This document shows, piece by piece, positions 42,622-51,648 of a stretch of 64,000 nucleotides of DNA. Under the pieces are notes generated by a model that had not been told where the DNA came from, ran no database searches, and saw nothing but the letters and a program-made list of their open reading frames with translations. How positions within the stretch are numbered: the first letter of the stretch is position 1; every line of letters starts with the position of its first letter. The translations under genes and the position numbers were made by a program. Source of the DNA: an uncultured Lachnospiraceae bacterium. Lineage in GTDB: Bacteria > Bacillota > Clostridia > Lachnospirales > Lachnospiraceae. The stretch is taken from contig CAMWUL010000006.1 in the NCBI GenBank assembly GCA_947177445.1, positions 1 to 64,000 of the forward strand, written 5' to 3'.

Positions 42622-44358
42622 ATGGATTTGCAGACGATACCAAGGCCGGAGCATCCGCAGCCTCAGATGCAGCGGGAGGACTGGGTGAACCTGAATGGGG
42701 AGTGGAACTTCTACATAGACTACGGAAACAGTGGAAAAGATAGAAAATTATACAAAAATACGGAGCTTCCGCAAAAGATTATTGTGCCATTTTGCCCGGA
42801 AAGCAGATGCAGCGGTGTGGAGAACACAGATTTCATGCCTGCGGTGTGGTATCAGAAAAAGCTGATGTTAAAAAAAGACCTGAACGGAAAAAGGCTTCTG
42901 CTCCACTTTGGCGCCGTGGACTATACGTGCAGCGTTTGGCTCAACGGGGAAGAGGTGGGAGAGCATCGGGGCGGATATGCTTCCTTTACCTTTGATATTA
43001 CCGGATATGTCCGGGACGGGGAAAACAATCTGGTCGTAATGGCCCAGGATGACCAGCGCTCCGGTCTGCAGCCCAGGGGGAAGCAGAGTCCGGAATATTT
43101 CTCCGGAGGATGCAATTATACCCGCACTACGGGAATCTGGCAGACGGTTTGGCTGGAATGGGTTCCGGAGCGCCATATCCGTTCGATGCAGTATTATCCC
43201 AATGTGGCAGAGAATTGTCTGACCATCAAGGCATTGGTGTGCGGTGAGGGTGTACTGGAGGCAAGAGCATCCTATGAAGGCAGAACCTGCGGCTGCGGGC
43301 GGGTGAAGGTTCTGGGACAGGCGGCGGCACTGACCATCCCTCTGACGGAATCCCATCTCTGGGAAGCGGGATACGGAAGGCTGTATGATCTGGAGCTTAC
43401 CTTCGGAGAGGATCGTGTAAAAAGCTACTTCGGTATGCGGGAGATCCGCATTCAGGGGGAAAAAATGCTGTTGAACGGGAAACCGGTCTTTCAGAGACTG
43501 GTGCTGGACCAGGGATATTACCCGGAGGGCATCTATACGGCGCCGAAGGAGGAGGATCTGGAGCGGGATATCCGGCTGTCCATGGAGGCGGGATTTAACG
43601 GAGCCAGGCTGCATCAGAAGATCTTCGAGCCCAGGTATCTGTACCATTGTGACCGCCTGGGATATCTGGTCTGGGAGGAACATGCCTGCTGGGGACTGGA
43701 TTACAGCAGACCGGAGGCGCTGAAGGCGTTTTTGCCGGAGTGGATGGAGGCCGTGGAGAGGGATTTCAACCATCCTGCCATAGTGGGATGGTGTCCTTTC
43801 AACGAGACATGGGATGTGGATGGGAGAAAGCAGGATGAGGATCTGCTGCGGGTGGTATATGAAATGACCAAGCTGTATGACAGAACAAGGCCCTGTATCG
43901 ATACCAGCGGCAGCTACCATGTGATCACGGATATCTACGATCTCCATGATTACGAGCAGGATCCGGAGATGCTGGCCGGGCATTACGAAGGCTTTAAGGC
44001 AGGAGGGGAGCTTCGGGATACCCATCCCCACCGCCAGACGCCGGTAAAGGGCATTCCGGTGATGATCAGTGAATACGGGGGCATCCGCTGGGACACCGGG
44101 ACGGCGGGAGAGCGGGACTGGGGATATGGGGAGACGCCCAGGACAAAGGAAGAATTCCTGGAGCGTTACAGGAAGCTGACAGATGTGCTTCTGGACAATC
44201 CAAGGATGTCCGGTTTCTGCTATACACAGCTCTACGACGTGGAGCAGGAGGTGAACGGTCTGTATACCTATGAACGGGAACCCAAGTTTGATATGATGCT
44301 GATCCGCGCCGTCAACAGCCGGGAGGCGGCTATAGAAGCGGGTCAGAAAATGGTATGA
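42622..44358 (+). CDS. Glycoside hydrolase family 2 (beta-galactosidase/beta-glucuronidase type)
   Basis: A 578-residue GH2 enzyme without signal peptide, so cytoplasmic. The order is sugar-binding jelly roll (LNGEWNFYIDYG, VWLNGEEVGEHRGGY), an immunoglobulin-like domain, and a TIM barrel. The acid/base Glu is in PFNETWD and the nucleophile Glu in ISEYGGI. At under 600 residues it is a short GH2, closer to beta-glucuronidase-like forms than to LacZ. It heads an operon with two permeases and a binding protein, so it should cleave an oligosaccharide after import. AAGGAAGG lies upstream of the ATG. Confidence 0.9.
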   Translation: MDLQTIPRPEHPQPQMQREDWVNLNGEWNFYIDYGNSGKDRKLYKNTELPQKIIVPFCPESRCSGVENTDFMPAVWYQKKLMLKKDLNGKRLLLHFGAVDYTCSVWLNGEEVGEHRGGYASFTFDITGYVRDGENNLVVMAQDDQRSGLQPRGKQSPEYFSGGCNYTRTTGIWQTVWLEWVPERHIRSMQYYPNVAENCLTIKALVCGEGVLEARASYEGRTCGCGRVKVLGQAAALTIPLTESHLWEAGYGRLYDLELTFGEDRVKSYFGMREIRIQGEKMLLNGKPVFQRLVLDQGYYPEGIYTAPKEEDLERDIRLSMEAGFNGARLHQKIFEPRYLYHCDRLGYLVWEEHACWGLDYSRPEALKAFLPEWMEAVERDFNHPAIVGWCPFNETWDVDGRKQDEDLLRVVYEMTKLYDRTRPCIDTSGSYHVITDIYDLHDYEQDPEMLAGHYEGFKAGGELRDTHPHRQTPVKGIPVMISEYGGIRWDTGTAGERDWGYGETPRTKEEFLERYRKLTDVLLDNPRMSGFCYTQLYDVEQEVNGLYTYEREPKFDMMLIRAVNSREAAIEAGQKMV

Positions 44359-44377
44359 CATTACGAAAAAGGAGAGG

Positions 44378-45319
44378 ATGGAGGATGGGGTGAAGAAGCA
44401 AAAATCATTGACACGAAAATTCAAAAGGGAAGATATTCCGCTTTATATCATGGCACTGCCTGGAGTCTTAATTCTGATTTTTTTCAGCTATCTGCCCATG
44501 GGAGGCCTGGTTCTTGCATTCAAAAAGTACAATGTGCAGAAAGGAATCTTTGGCTCCCCGTTTAATGGGTTTGACAATTTTAAATTTCTCTTTTCGACCT
44601 CGGACGCGTATATCATTACAAGGAATACGGTATTGTATAACATTGCATTTATTTTCCTGAATATGATCATTGCGGTGATTCTGTCCCTGATGCTCAGTTC
44701 TCTGCGTTCGAAGAGGGGCGCAAAGACATTCCAGACCCTCTACATGATGCCCTATTTCCTGTCCTGGGCGGTGGTGGCGATCATAGTGACTGCATTTCTG
44801 GAAAAGTCCAATGGGTTCGTAAATTACTTTCTTCAGCAGCTGGGGCAGGAAGGTGCGGTGGACTGGTATCAGAGAATCAGTATTTGGCCGCCTCTGCTGG
44901 TGTTTATCAATGCCTGGAAGGGTGTGGGGTATCAGGCAGTAATGTACCTTGCAGTGATCTCGGGAATTTCCAGTGATTATTATGAAGCTGCCATGCTGGA
45001 CGGAGCTTCAAGGTTCCAGCAGGCCGTCTATATCACGATTCCCCATCTGCGCTTCATCATTGCCGTCTCCCTCATTATGGCAATGGGCGGTATCTTCCGC
45101 GGGGATTTCGGGCTGTTCTACACGGTGACCAAGGACAGCGGACCGCTGTATCCGGTGACAAATGTAATAGACACTTATATTTACCGGGGCCTGAGAAATC
45201 AGGTGAACATCGGAATGACCACGGCGGCAGGACTGTTCCAGTCGGTGGTGGGCCTTGTGTTCGTGCTGCTGGCGAACCGGATTGTCTCCAGGGTGGATCC
45301 GGACAGTGCCATGTTCTGA
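44378..45319 (+). CDS. Sugar ABC transporter permease (LplB-like)
   Basis: A 313-residue inner membrane protein with six hydrophobic helices and the permease EAA-type loop (DYYEAAMLDGASRFQQAVYITIPHLR). It resembles LplB/YtcP-type permeases for complex oligosaccharides. No ATPase gene is in this operon; such systems usually share a general ATPase of the MsmX type encoded elsewhere. The start is ATG 44378, or possibly GTG 44390, which has a better-spaced GGAGG. Confidence 0.9.
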   Translation: MEDGVKKQKSLTRKFKREDIPLYIMALPGVLILIFFSYLPMGGLVLAFKKYNVQKGIFGSPFNGFDNFKFLFSTSDAYIITRNTVLYNIAFIFLNMIIAVILSLMLSSLRSKRGAKTFQTLYMMPYFLSWAVVAIIVTAFLEKSNGFVNYFLQQLGQEGAVDWYQRISIWPPLLVFINAWKGVGYQAVMYLAVISGISSDYYEAAMLDGASRFQQAVYITIPHLRFIIAVSLIMAMGGIFRGDFGLFYTVTKDSGPLYPVTNVIDTYIYRGLRNQVNIGMTTAAGLFQSVVGLVFVLLANRIVSRVDPDSAMF

Positions 45320-45398
45320 ACAGGAAGGAGACAGGTTTGAAAGCAAACTTTCGAAGAATTGATTTGTACGTGTGCTGGAGCACGCAAGGGGTGCAGCC

Positions 45399-46310
45399 AT
45401 GAAAAAAAGGAAAGAGTTAAATCAAATAAACTGGAAATGGAACCTGGTTTTCAATATTGTGCTTGGAGTTTTCGCATTACTGTTCATACTGCCGGTGCTC
45501 CTCATTGTGATCGTATCGTTTTCCAGCACGGACAGCATCAACCAGGTGGGGTATAATTTTTTCCCGGTGGAATGGTCCCTGGAAGGATACTACTATACCT
45601 TTAAGATGGGAAGCCAGCTGGTGTATTCCTATCTGGTGACCATTGCGAATTCCGTAATCGGGACAGTGCTTGGACTGCTGGTCATGTCCATGTACGCCTA
45701 TGTTATCTGCCAGAAGAGGTTCTGGCTGGAGCGGGGGCTGACATGGTTCCTGTTCTTTACGATGCTGTTCGGGGGCGGCCTGGTGCCATCCTATATTTTG
45801 AACGTGCGTTATTACCATCTGAAGAACACCTTCTGGATTCTTCTGCTCGCAGGTCTGCTCAATGCTTATTGGGTTATCATCCTGCGCACCTTTATCAAGA
45901 CGTCTATCCCCGAGGCTCTGTTTGACTCGGCCAGGATAGACGGAGCGGGACATTTTACCATTTTCTTTCGGATTGTGTGCCCTCTGTTCAAGGCCGGACT
46001 TGGCACCATCGGCCTGTTCAGCTTTGTGGCAAGATGGAACGACTGGTTTACCGGAATGCTGTATATTGAAAACAACAGGCTGGTACCGCTGCAGACTCTG
46101 CTGACGCAGCTGCAGAACAATGTGGATTATCTGAAGGCAAATTCCAGAATTGCCTCCACGCCCGGAGGACTGGAGATGCTGAAGAACCTGCCCGGCACAA
46201 ATCTGCGGATGGCCTGTACCGTCCTGGCGGTGGTTCCCCTGTTGTTCGCTTACCCGTTTTTTCAGCGGTATTTCGTACAGGGCCTTGTGGTGGGCAGTAT
46301 CAAGGAGTGA
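45399..46310 (+). CDS. Sugar ABC transporter permease (LplC-like)
   Basis: A 303-residue second permease with six helices and the EAA-type loop (IPEALFDSARIDGAGHFTIFFRIVCPLFKAGL). It pairs with the LplB-like subunit to form the channel. The ATG at 45399 is chosen because AAGGGG precedes it; the frame from 45372 begins at a TTG with no ribosome site. Confidence 0.9.
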   Translation: MKKRKELNQINWKWNLVFNIVLGVFALLFILPVLLIVIVSFSSTDSINQVGYNFFPVEWSLEGYYYTFKMGSQLVYSYLVTIANSVIGTVLGLLVMSMYAYVICQKRFWLERGLTWFLFFTMLFGGGLVPSYILNVRYYHLKNTFWILLLAGLLNAYWVIILRTFIKTSIPEALFDSARIDGAGHFTIFFRIVCPLFKAGLGTIGLFSFVARWNDWFTGMLYIENNRLVPLQTLLTQLQNNVDYLKANSRIASTPGGLEMLKNLPGTNLRMACTVLAVVPLLFAYPFFQRYFVQGLVVGSIKE

Positions 46311-46375
46311 TTGCATATCCATGTTTTGTAAATATGGTGCAATATAGTTTCATAAAACAAAAAGGAGGATGACAA

Positions 46376-47989
46376 ATGAAACGTAAATTAGCGGCATTGC
46401 TGTGTGTCGTTTCCATGATGGCCGCCATGCTCAGCGGCTGTGGAGACAGTTCGGGAGAGAAGAATTCACAGGAATCTCCGAAATCAGCGCAGGGGGAAGC
46501 CCAGGGGAATACTGCGGAAGCCGACGGGCAGGGTTCTTCAGGGGAAGACCTGGAATATGTGGAGCTTCAATGGTATGTGCTCAGCTATCAGATGGGCAAT
46601 ATCACCGATGTGGATATGATTCAGGCTGCATTGGATGAGTATTTCATGGAAAAGATCAACTGCAAGGTAAAACTGAACATTATGGGGGCAGGCGACTATG
46701 CGGAAACTATGCCCACAAAGCTGATGTCCGGGGAGGAAGTGGATCTTGTGGCGGTAACGGGGGATATCTCCTATTACACTTACGCAAAGATGGGCGCGTT
46801 TTATCCTATTGAATCCCTGTTGGATACGTATGGTACAAATTTGAAGAGCCTGTTCAAGGACAATGTGTGGGACGGCTTAACAGTTGACGGTCATATTTAC
46901 GGCGTTCCCGTACTGAAGGATAACTGCTACATCATAGGGTATATCTATAATGATACCCTGGCCAAAGAACTTGGCCTGGATATGGAGCAGGGATGGTCCG
47001 GCCCCCAGGAGATGGAGGAGTTCCTGATCGAGGCAGTGGCTGCCCGTGATGCAAAATTCCCGGAATACCAGGGGATGCCTTTGATGCCGTACAATGATGT
47101 CTTCTGCCCGTACTATGTGGCGCTGGAGCAGTTTGGATGCAGCGAACTGGCAGTCTGCAATGTGCCGGGAAAGGAAGCCGTTTCCGAATACGGAACGGAT
47201 ACTGTGTATAATTTCTTTGAAACGGATAAATTCCGGGAGCTGTGCCTGATGAAGCAGCGCCTGGTAACCGCAGGCGTACTTGCGGACAACGGCTTTAACT
47301 TCGAGGGAAATATAGCGGCGGAACCTTCTACCCTGCTGCTCAACGGATGGGGCTACACCTGGATCTCCGAAGATCTGAACGGAGACAATTATGATTCGAA
47401 ACTGGTGGTATATGACAATCCCTACATGGAGGGAAGCGGCTATGCCGGCGCCATGACTGCCATCGGTGCAAACAGCAAGAATCCGGAACGGGCCATGATG
47501 GCCATGGATATCATAAACAACGATCCTTATGTGGCGACAATGCTGCGCTTTGGTATTGAGGGAGAGCATTGGGAGAAGGATGAGGACGGCAATATGCAGC
47601 TGGCAAACCGCAACGCAGATGCGGCGCATCCCGGGTGGCTGCAGTGGTATGGCCCCTTTTATGGAAATCTGACTATTGTGGAAGCTCCTGAATCCTATGG
47701 CGGGCCGGACAGTATCATGCTTAAGAAAATGGCGGAATACAATGATGAGGCGATTCTGGCCACACATATGGGATTTATCCCTGATTTGTCCACGATCGAA
47801 AACGAACTGTCCGCATGCAATAATGTGATAAGCGAGTATTACGATTACTTGAAGTACGGATATCTGGAGTCACCGGAGGCCGTGAACAAATCGGTGGATG
47901 ATTTTGTGGCGAAGCTGAAGGCGAATGGTTCGGAGAGGATTGTTGCGGAAATTCAGGCGCAGATCGACGCATGGGAAGCCGGAAAATAA
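46376..47989 (+). CDS. Extracellular sugar-binding lipoprotein (LplA-like)
   Basis: A 537-residue solute-binding protein. The signal peptide ends in a lipobox (MLSGC, lipidated Cys near residue 22), followed by a Ser/Gly/Glu-rich linker and a large substrate-binding domain (LQWYVLSYQMGNITDVDMI, DLVAVTGDISYYTYAKMGAFYPIESLL). Size and neighbours fit LplA-type receptors for large oligosaccharides. AAAGGAGG lies upstream. A strong terminator follows 72 bases after its stop, closing the main operon. Confidence 0.9.
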   Translation: MKRKLAALLCVVSMMAAMLSGCGDSSGEKNSQESPKSAQGEAQGNTAEADGQGSSGEDLEYVELQWYVLSYQMGNITDVDMIQAALDEYFMEKINCKVKLNIMGAGDYAETMPTKLMSGEEVDLVAVTGDISYYTYAKMGAFYPIESLLDTYGTNLKSLFKDNVWDGLTVDGHIYGVPVLKDNCYIIGYIYNDTLAKELGLDMEQGWSGPQEMEEFLIEAVAARDAKFPEYQGMPLMPYNDVFCPYYVALEQFGCSELAVCNVPGKEAVSEYGTDTVYNFFETDKFRELCLMKQRLVTAGVLADNGFNFEGNIAAEPSTLLLNGWGYTWISEDLNGDNYDSKLVVYDNPYMEGSGYAGAMTAIGANSKNPERAMMAMDIINNDPYVATMLRFGIEGEHWEKDEDGNMQLANRNADAAHPGWLQWYGPFYGNLTIVEAPESYGGPDSIMLKKMAEYNDEAILATHMGFIPDLSTIENELSACNNVISEYYDYLKYGYLESPEAVNKSVDDFVAKLKANGSERIVAEIQAQIDAWEAGK

Positions 47990-48060
47990 GCAGATAAGCT
48001 CAGAGAAACGCTGATAAAAGCGTTTCCCGTACCAGCTTGCGAAGAATAAATAGATCGTTC

Positions 48061-48109
48061 TCAGGGGAGGCAGTCATTCGTTTGAGTCGCTGCCTTCCCT
48101 GATTTTTTT
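48061..48109 (+). terminator. Intrinsic terminator after the sugar-binding lipoprotein gene
   Basis: TCAGGGGAGGCAG (48061-48073) pairs with CTGCCTTCCCTGA (48090-48102) with one G-U pair, followed by seven T. A smaller hairpin GAAACGCT/AGCGTTTC precedes it at about 48005-48026. Confidence 0.85.
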
Positions 48110-48173
48110 GTAAAATTTGTACGGCGGAAAGAAAATAAGCGGACACAACCGGAAAGAATGAGGAGGAACCGGA

Positions 48174-48941
48174 ATGAAATTTGTAACATTTAATATCAGG
48201 TATGACTGCGGAGAGGACGGGGACAACAATTTCTGTTACAGGAAGCCCTTTATCCTGCGGAAGCTTAAGGAGGAGCAGCCGGATATCGTCTGCTTTCAGG
48301 AAGTGCAGCCCCATGTGGCGGACTGGATGAAGGAGAATCTTGGCGGCTATTACATCATCGGATGCGGGCGCAATGAGGATCTCCGGGGAGAGCAGGTCAC
48401 TGTGGCATACCGGAAAGAACGCATGAATTTGATGAAAATGGATACATACTGGCTTTCGGAGACGCCAAATCTGCCGGGTTCCCGGTACCCGGGCCAGAGC
48501 ATCTGTCCCAGGGTATGCACCGAAGCGGTGTTTGAAGATCTGCAGGCAGGGAAGGTATTCCGGGTGGTCAATACCCATCTGGACAATGAGGGTGAACTGG
48601 CCAGAAGGCAGGGGTTGGAGCAAATTCTGAAGAAAGTGACGGGAGATTCCTTTTTCGGGGAGGTTCCGGTGATTATAACGGGAGATTTCAATATGGAACC
48701 GGACTGGAAGGAAATGGAAGTGCTGAAAAAATATCCAGAGTTTATCAATATTACGGAAGACATTGGTGTAACCTACCACGGATACTGGAAGGGAAATGAA
48801 CAGACCAGTATTGATTTCATGCTTGTGAGAGGAGCTGTCCGCTGTGAGAGCCTGGCAAAATGGACAGATGAGGAAAACGGGCTTTATCTGTCGGATCATT
48901 ATCCGGTCTGCGCCATGCTTTCTCTGAAAGAAAGCCGGTGA
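48174..48941 (+). CDS. Endonuclease/exonuclease/phosphatase family hydrolase
   Basis: A 255-residue metal-dependent phosphohydrolase. All family motifs are present: TFNIRYDC near the start, CFQEVQP, NTHLDNEG, ITGDFNMEPDW and SDHYPVCA. Members include nucleases, sphingomyelinases and sugar/lipid phosphatases; it has no signal peptide, so it acts inside the cell. It follows the transporter operon after a terminator. It may be expressed by read-through or its own weak promoter, and its link to glycan use is uncertain. Confidence 0.85.
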   Translation: MKFVTFNIRYDCGEDGDNNFCYRKPFILRKLKEEQPDIVCFQEVQPHVADWMKENLGGYYIIGCGRNEDLRGEQVTVAYRKERMNLMKMDTYWLSETPNLPGSRYPGQSICPRVCTEAVFEDLQAGKVFRVVNTHLDNEGELARRQGLEQILKKVTGDSFFGEVPVIITGDFNMEPDWKEMEVLKKYPEFINITEDIGVTYHGYWKGNEQTSIDFMLVRGAVRCESLAKWTDEENGLYLSDHYPVCAMLSLKESR

Positions 48942-49372
48942 CACAGTGACTGCTTTTGTCCTGCCGTCCTGTCGGGGCGTTTATGACTGCAGCGTATCCG
49001 AACAGGGCGGCAAGGGGCAGATGCAGGTAACCTATAGCCTTCTGAGGGAAGTGTTTCTATCAAAATGGAGACACTTCTCTTTTGGCGTAAATACAACAAA
49101 TCTTCCAGGCGCTGTATTGAGGTATTCCTGCACCCTCTTGAGGTATGGGCAGAATGGCTGTCAAAGATGAGGCGTATTTTATCGCCAAGTAACGCAGATG
49201 TCAAGTTTATCCGCGATAGATTCATTCGCTGCCGGAAGAGCTGTCATGAACCCTGCATAATTCTCACATTGTGACGCAGAGCAGTCAAGGCCGCCAAGGC
49301 TGCAAGCCTGGGTTTTGACAGCAGTTTATAACAGGTGAATAATTGCAAAGACAAATACGGAAACAAATATTC
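48942..49372. other. Gap without a recognisable gene
   Basis: About 430 bases between the phosphohydrolase gene and the uvrB control region. Short open frames are present but lack ribosome sites and family resemblance. No hairpin with T-tract or repeat copy was found. The sequence could hold decayed coding remnants. Confidence 0.5.
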
Positions 49373-49386
49373 GGAACAAATGTTCT
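49373..49386. promoter_or_regulatory. LexA/DinR SOS box upstream of uvrB
   Basis: GGAACAAATGTTCT contains GAAC-AAAT-GTTC (49374-49385). It agrees with the Firmicutes SOS consensus CGAACRNRYGTTYC except for the first base. It lies 20 bases upstream of the uvrB -35, consistent with the known LexA control of uvrBA. Confidence 0.8.
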
Positions 49387-49405
49387 AAAAATTCCAGTTT
49401 TCATC

Positions 49406-49434
49406 TATACAAATAAAATGTCCTATGGTATAAT
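49406..49434 (+). promoter_or_regulatory. Promoter of uvrBA
   Basis: TATAAT (49429-49434) with a TGn extension (49426-49428) lies 17 bases after TATACA (49406-49411). It would give a leader of about 120 bases before the GTG at 49562. Confidence 0.65.
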
Positions 49435-49561
49435 CAGAACTGCTTTTGTTCGACTGGGATCATCCTGGTTTTGCTACTATATATCAAGTATGGAAAAAGA
49501 GAACCACTTTTCTGATATGGTAACGAGATGCTTCGAGCAGCATTATGGAGGTGACTTTTTT

Positions 49562-51592
49562 GTGTATAATGAACAGAAATCGTTCATAGAACAAAAACCG
49601 TTTAAGCTTCATTCAGAATACAAACCCACCGGAGACCAGCCCGCAGCCATAGCCGAGCTTGTGGAGGGTTTTAAACAGGGCAACCAGTTCCAGACCCTGC
49701 TGGGTGTGACAGGCTCCGGCAAGACCTTCACCATGGCCAACGTCATTCAGGCCCTGAACAAGCCCACCTTAGTCATAGCCCACAATAAGACCCTGGCCGG
49801 GCAGCTCTACGGCGAGTTCAAGGAATTTTTCCCTGAAAACGCAGTAGAATATTTTGTCTCCTATTATGACTATTACCAGCCGGAGGCCTACGTGCCGTCC
49901 TCGGATACTTATATAGCAAAGGATTCCTCTGTCAACGATGAGATCGATAAGCTTCGCCTGTCTGCCACCGTCTCCCTGACGGAGCGGAGGGATGTGGTGG
50001 TGGTGGCCAGCGTATCCTGTATCTATGGTCTGGGCAGCCCTGACGAATATCAGGACATGGTGGTGTCCCTGCGCCCCGGCATGGTGAAGGACCGGGATCA
50101 GGTTCTGAGGGAGCTGGTGGACATTCAGTATACCCGCAACGAGATGGATATGCAGAGAGGGTGCTTTCGCGTCCATGGGGATGTGGTGGAGGTGTATCCG
50201 GCCCAGGGGGGAGACTATTTTATCAGAGTAGAATTTTTCGGTGACGAGATCGACAGGATCGCAGAGGTGGAGCCTCTGTCCGGCAGGGTGCATGCAGAGC
50301 TGAATCATATTGCCATATTCCCGGCCTCCCACTATGTGGTGTCCCGGGAAAAGATCCGGGAGGCCTGTGATAATATAGAAAAGGAAATGGAGGAACAGGT
50401 GCGTTTCTTCAAGGGGGAGGACAAGCTCATTGAGGCCCAGCGCATTGCCGAAAGGACAAATTTCGATGTTGAGATGCTGAGAGAGACGGGCTTTTGCTCG
50501 GGAATCGAAAATTATTCCAGGCATCTGAACGGGGCGCCTCCGGGAGCGCCGCCCATGACGCTGATGGATTTCTTCCGGGATGATTTCCTGATTATTATAG
50601 ATGAGTCCCATATGACGATTCCTCAGATCCGGGGGATGTATGCGGGAGACCGCTCCAGAAAAACCACACTGGTGGATTACGGGTTCCGTCTTCCGTCGGC
50701 GCTGGATAACCGGCCTCTGAATTTTGAGGAATTTGAGTCTCATATTGACCAGATGCTGTTTGTCTCCGCTACGCCCTCGGATTATGAGGCTTCCCATGAG
50801 CTGCTGAGAACAGAGCAGATCATTCGGCCCACGGGCCTGCTGGACCCCGAGGTGGATGTACGTCCGGTAGAAGGACAGATCGATGATCTGATTGGTGAAG
50901 TCAACAGAGAAGTAGAGAAGAAAAACAAGATATTGATCACTACTCTGACAAAACGTATGGCGGAGGATCTGACGGATTATATGCGGGAGGTGGGGATCCG
51001 GGTCAAATACCTGCACTCGGACATCGATACTCTGGAGCGGGCCGAAATTATCCGGGATATGCGGTTGGATGTGTTTGACGTGCTGGTGGGAATCAACCTT
51101 CTGCGGGAAGGGCTGGATATTCCGGAGATCTCCCTGGTGGTGATCTTGGATGCGGACAAGGAAGGCTTTCTGAGAAGCGGCACCTCCCTGATTCAGACCA
51201 TAGGCCGGGCGGCCCGCAATGCGGAAGGCCGAGTGATCATGTACGCGGACACCATAACGGATTCCATGAGAGCGGCCCTGGATGAGACCAACCGCCGCCG
51301 GGAAATCCAGATGAAATATAATGAAGAACATGGTATCACCCCCCAGACCATCAAGAAGGCAGTCAGGGATCTTATCAGTATATCCAAGGTGATCGCCAAA
51401 GAGGAAGTGCAGTTTGAGAAGGATCCGGAATCCATGGACCGCAAGGAACTGGAAAAGCTGATTACTGAGGTGCAGAAAAGGATGCAGAGAGCTGCGGCGG
51501 ATCTGAATTTCGAAGCAGCCGCTGAGCTTCGTGACAAGATGCTGGAGCTGAAGAAGGCGCTGGCAGAAATTGAGGGGAAAGACGGAGATTAG
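49562..51592 (+). CDS. uvrB: UvrABC excision nuclease subunit B
   Basis: A 676-residue DNA repair helicase-like protein. It has Walker [11 protein letters not shown], the beta-hairpin region [32 protein letters not shown], helicase motifs [23 protein letters not shown] and [12 protein letters not shown], and a C-terminal UVR domain ([20 protein letters not shown]). It verifies damage with UvrA and recruits UvrC. The GTG at 49562 has GGAGGTGA seven bases upstream and starts at the usual family N-terminus. The frame from 49343 would begin inside the SOS promoter region. Confidence 0.97.
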   Translation: MYNEQKSFIEQKPFKLHSEYKPTGDQPAAIAELVEGFKQGNQFQTLLGVTGSGKTFTMANVIQALNKPTLVIAHNKTLAGQLYGEFKEFFPENAVEYFVSYYDYYQPEAYVPSSDTYIAKDSSVNDEIDKLRLSATVSLTERRDVVVVASVSCIYGLGSPDEYQDMVVSLRPGMVKDRDQVLRELVDIQYTRNEMDMQRGCFRVHGDVVEVYPAQGGDYFIRVEFFGDEIDRIAEVEPLSGRVHAELNHIAIFPASHYVVSREKIREACDNIEKEMEEQVRFFKGEDKLIEAQRIAERTNFDVEMLRETGFCSGIENYSRHLNGAPPGAPPMTLMDFFRDDFLIIIDESHMTIPQIRGMYAGDRSRKTTLVDYGFRLPSALDNRPLNFEEFESHIDQMLFVSATPSDYEASHELLRTEQIIRPTGLLDPEVDVRPVEGQIDDLIGEVNREVEKKNKILITTLTKRMAEDLTDYMREVGIRVKYLHSDIDTLERAEIIRDMRLDVFDVLVGINLLREGLDIPEISLVVILDADKEGFLRSGTSLIQTIGRAARNAEGRVIMYADTITDSMRAALDETNRRREIQMKYNEEHGITPQTIKKAVRDLISISKVIAKEEVQFEKDPESMDRKELEKLITEVQKRMQRAAADLNFEAAAELRDKMLELKKALAEIEGKDGD

Positions 51593-51648
51593 CCGGTGCG
51601 GAAGCTGTCGGAAGGATACAGCGTTAAAACGTTAAAAGGAGAAAATTT

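Noticed and set aside
48942..49340. Short open frames of 60-75 codons between the phosphohydrolase and uvrB
   Set aside because: No ribosome-binding sites, no recognisable domains and overlapping frames on both strands.
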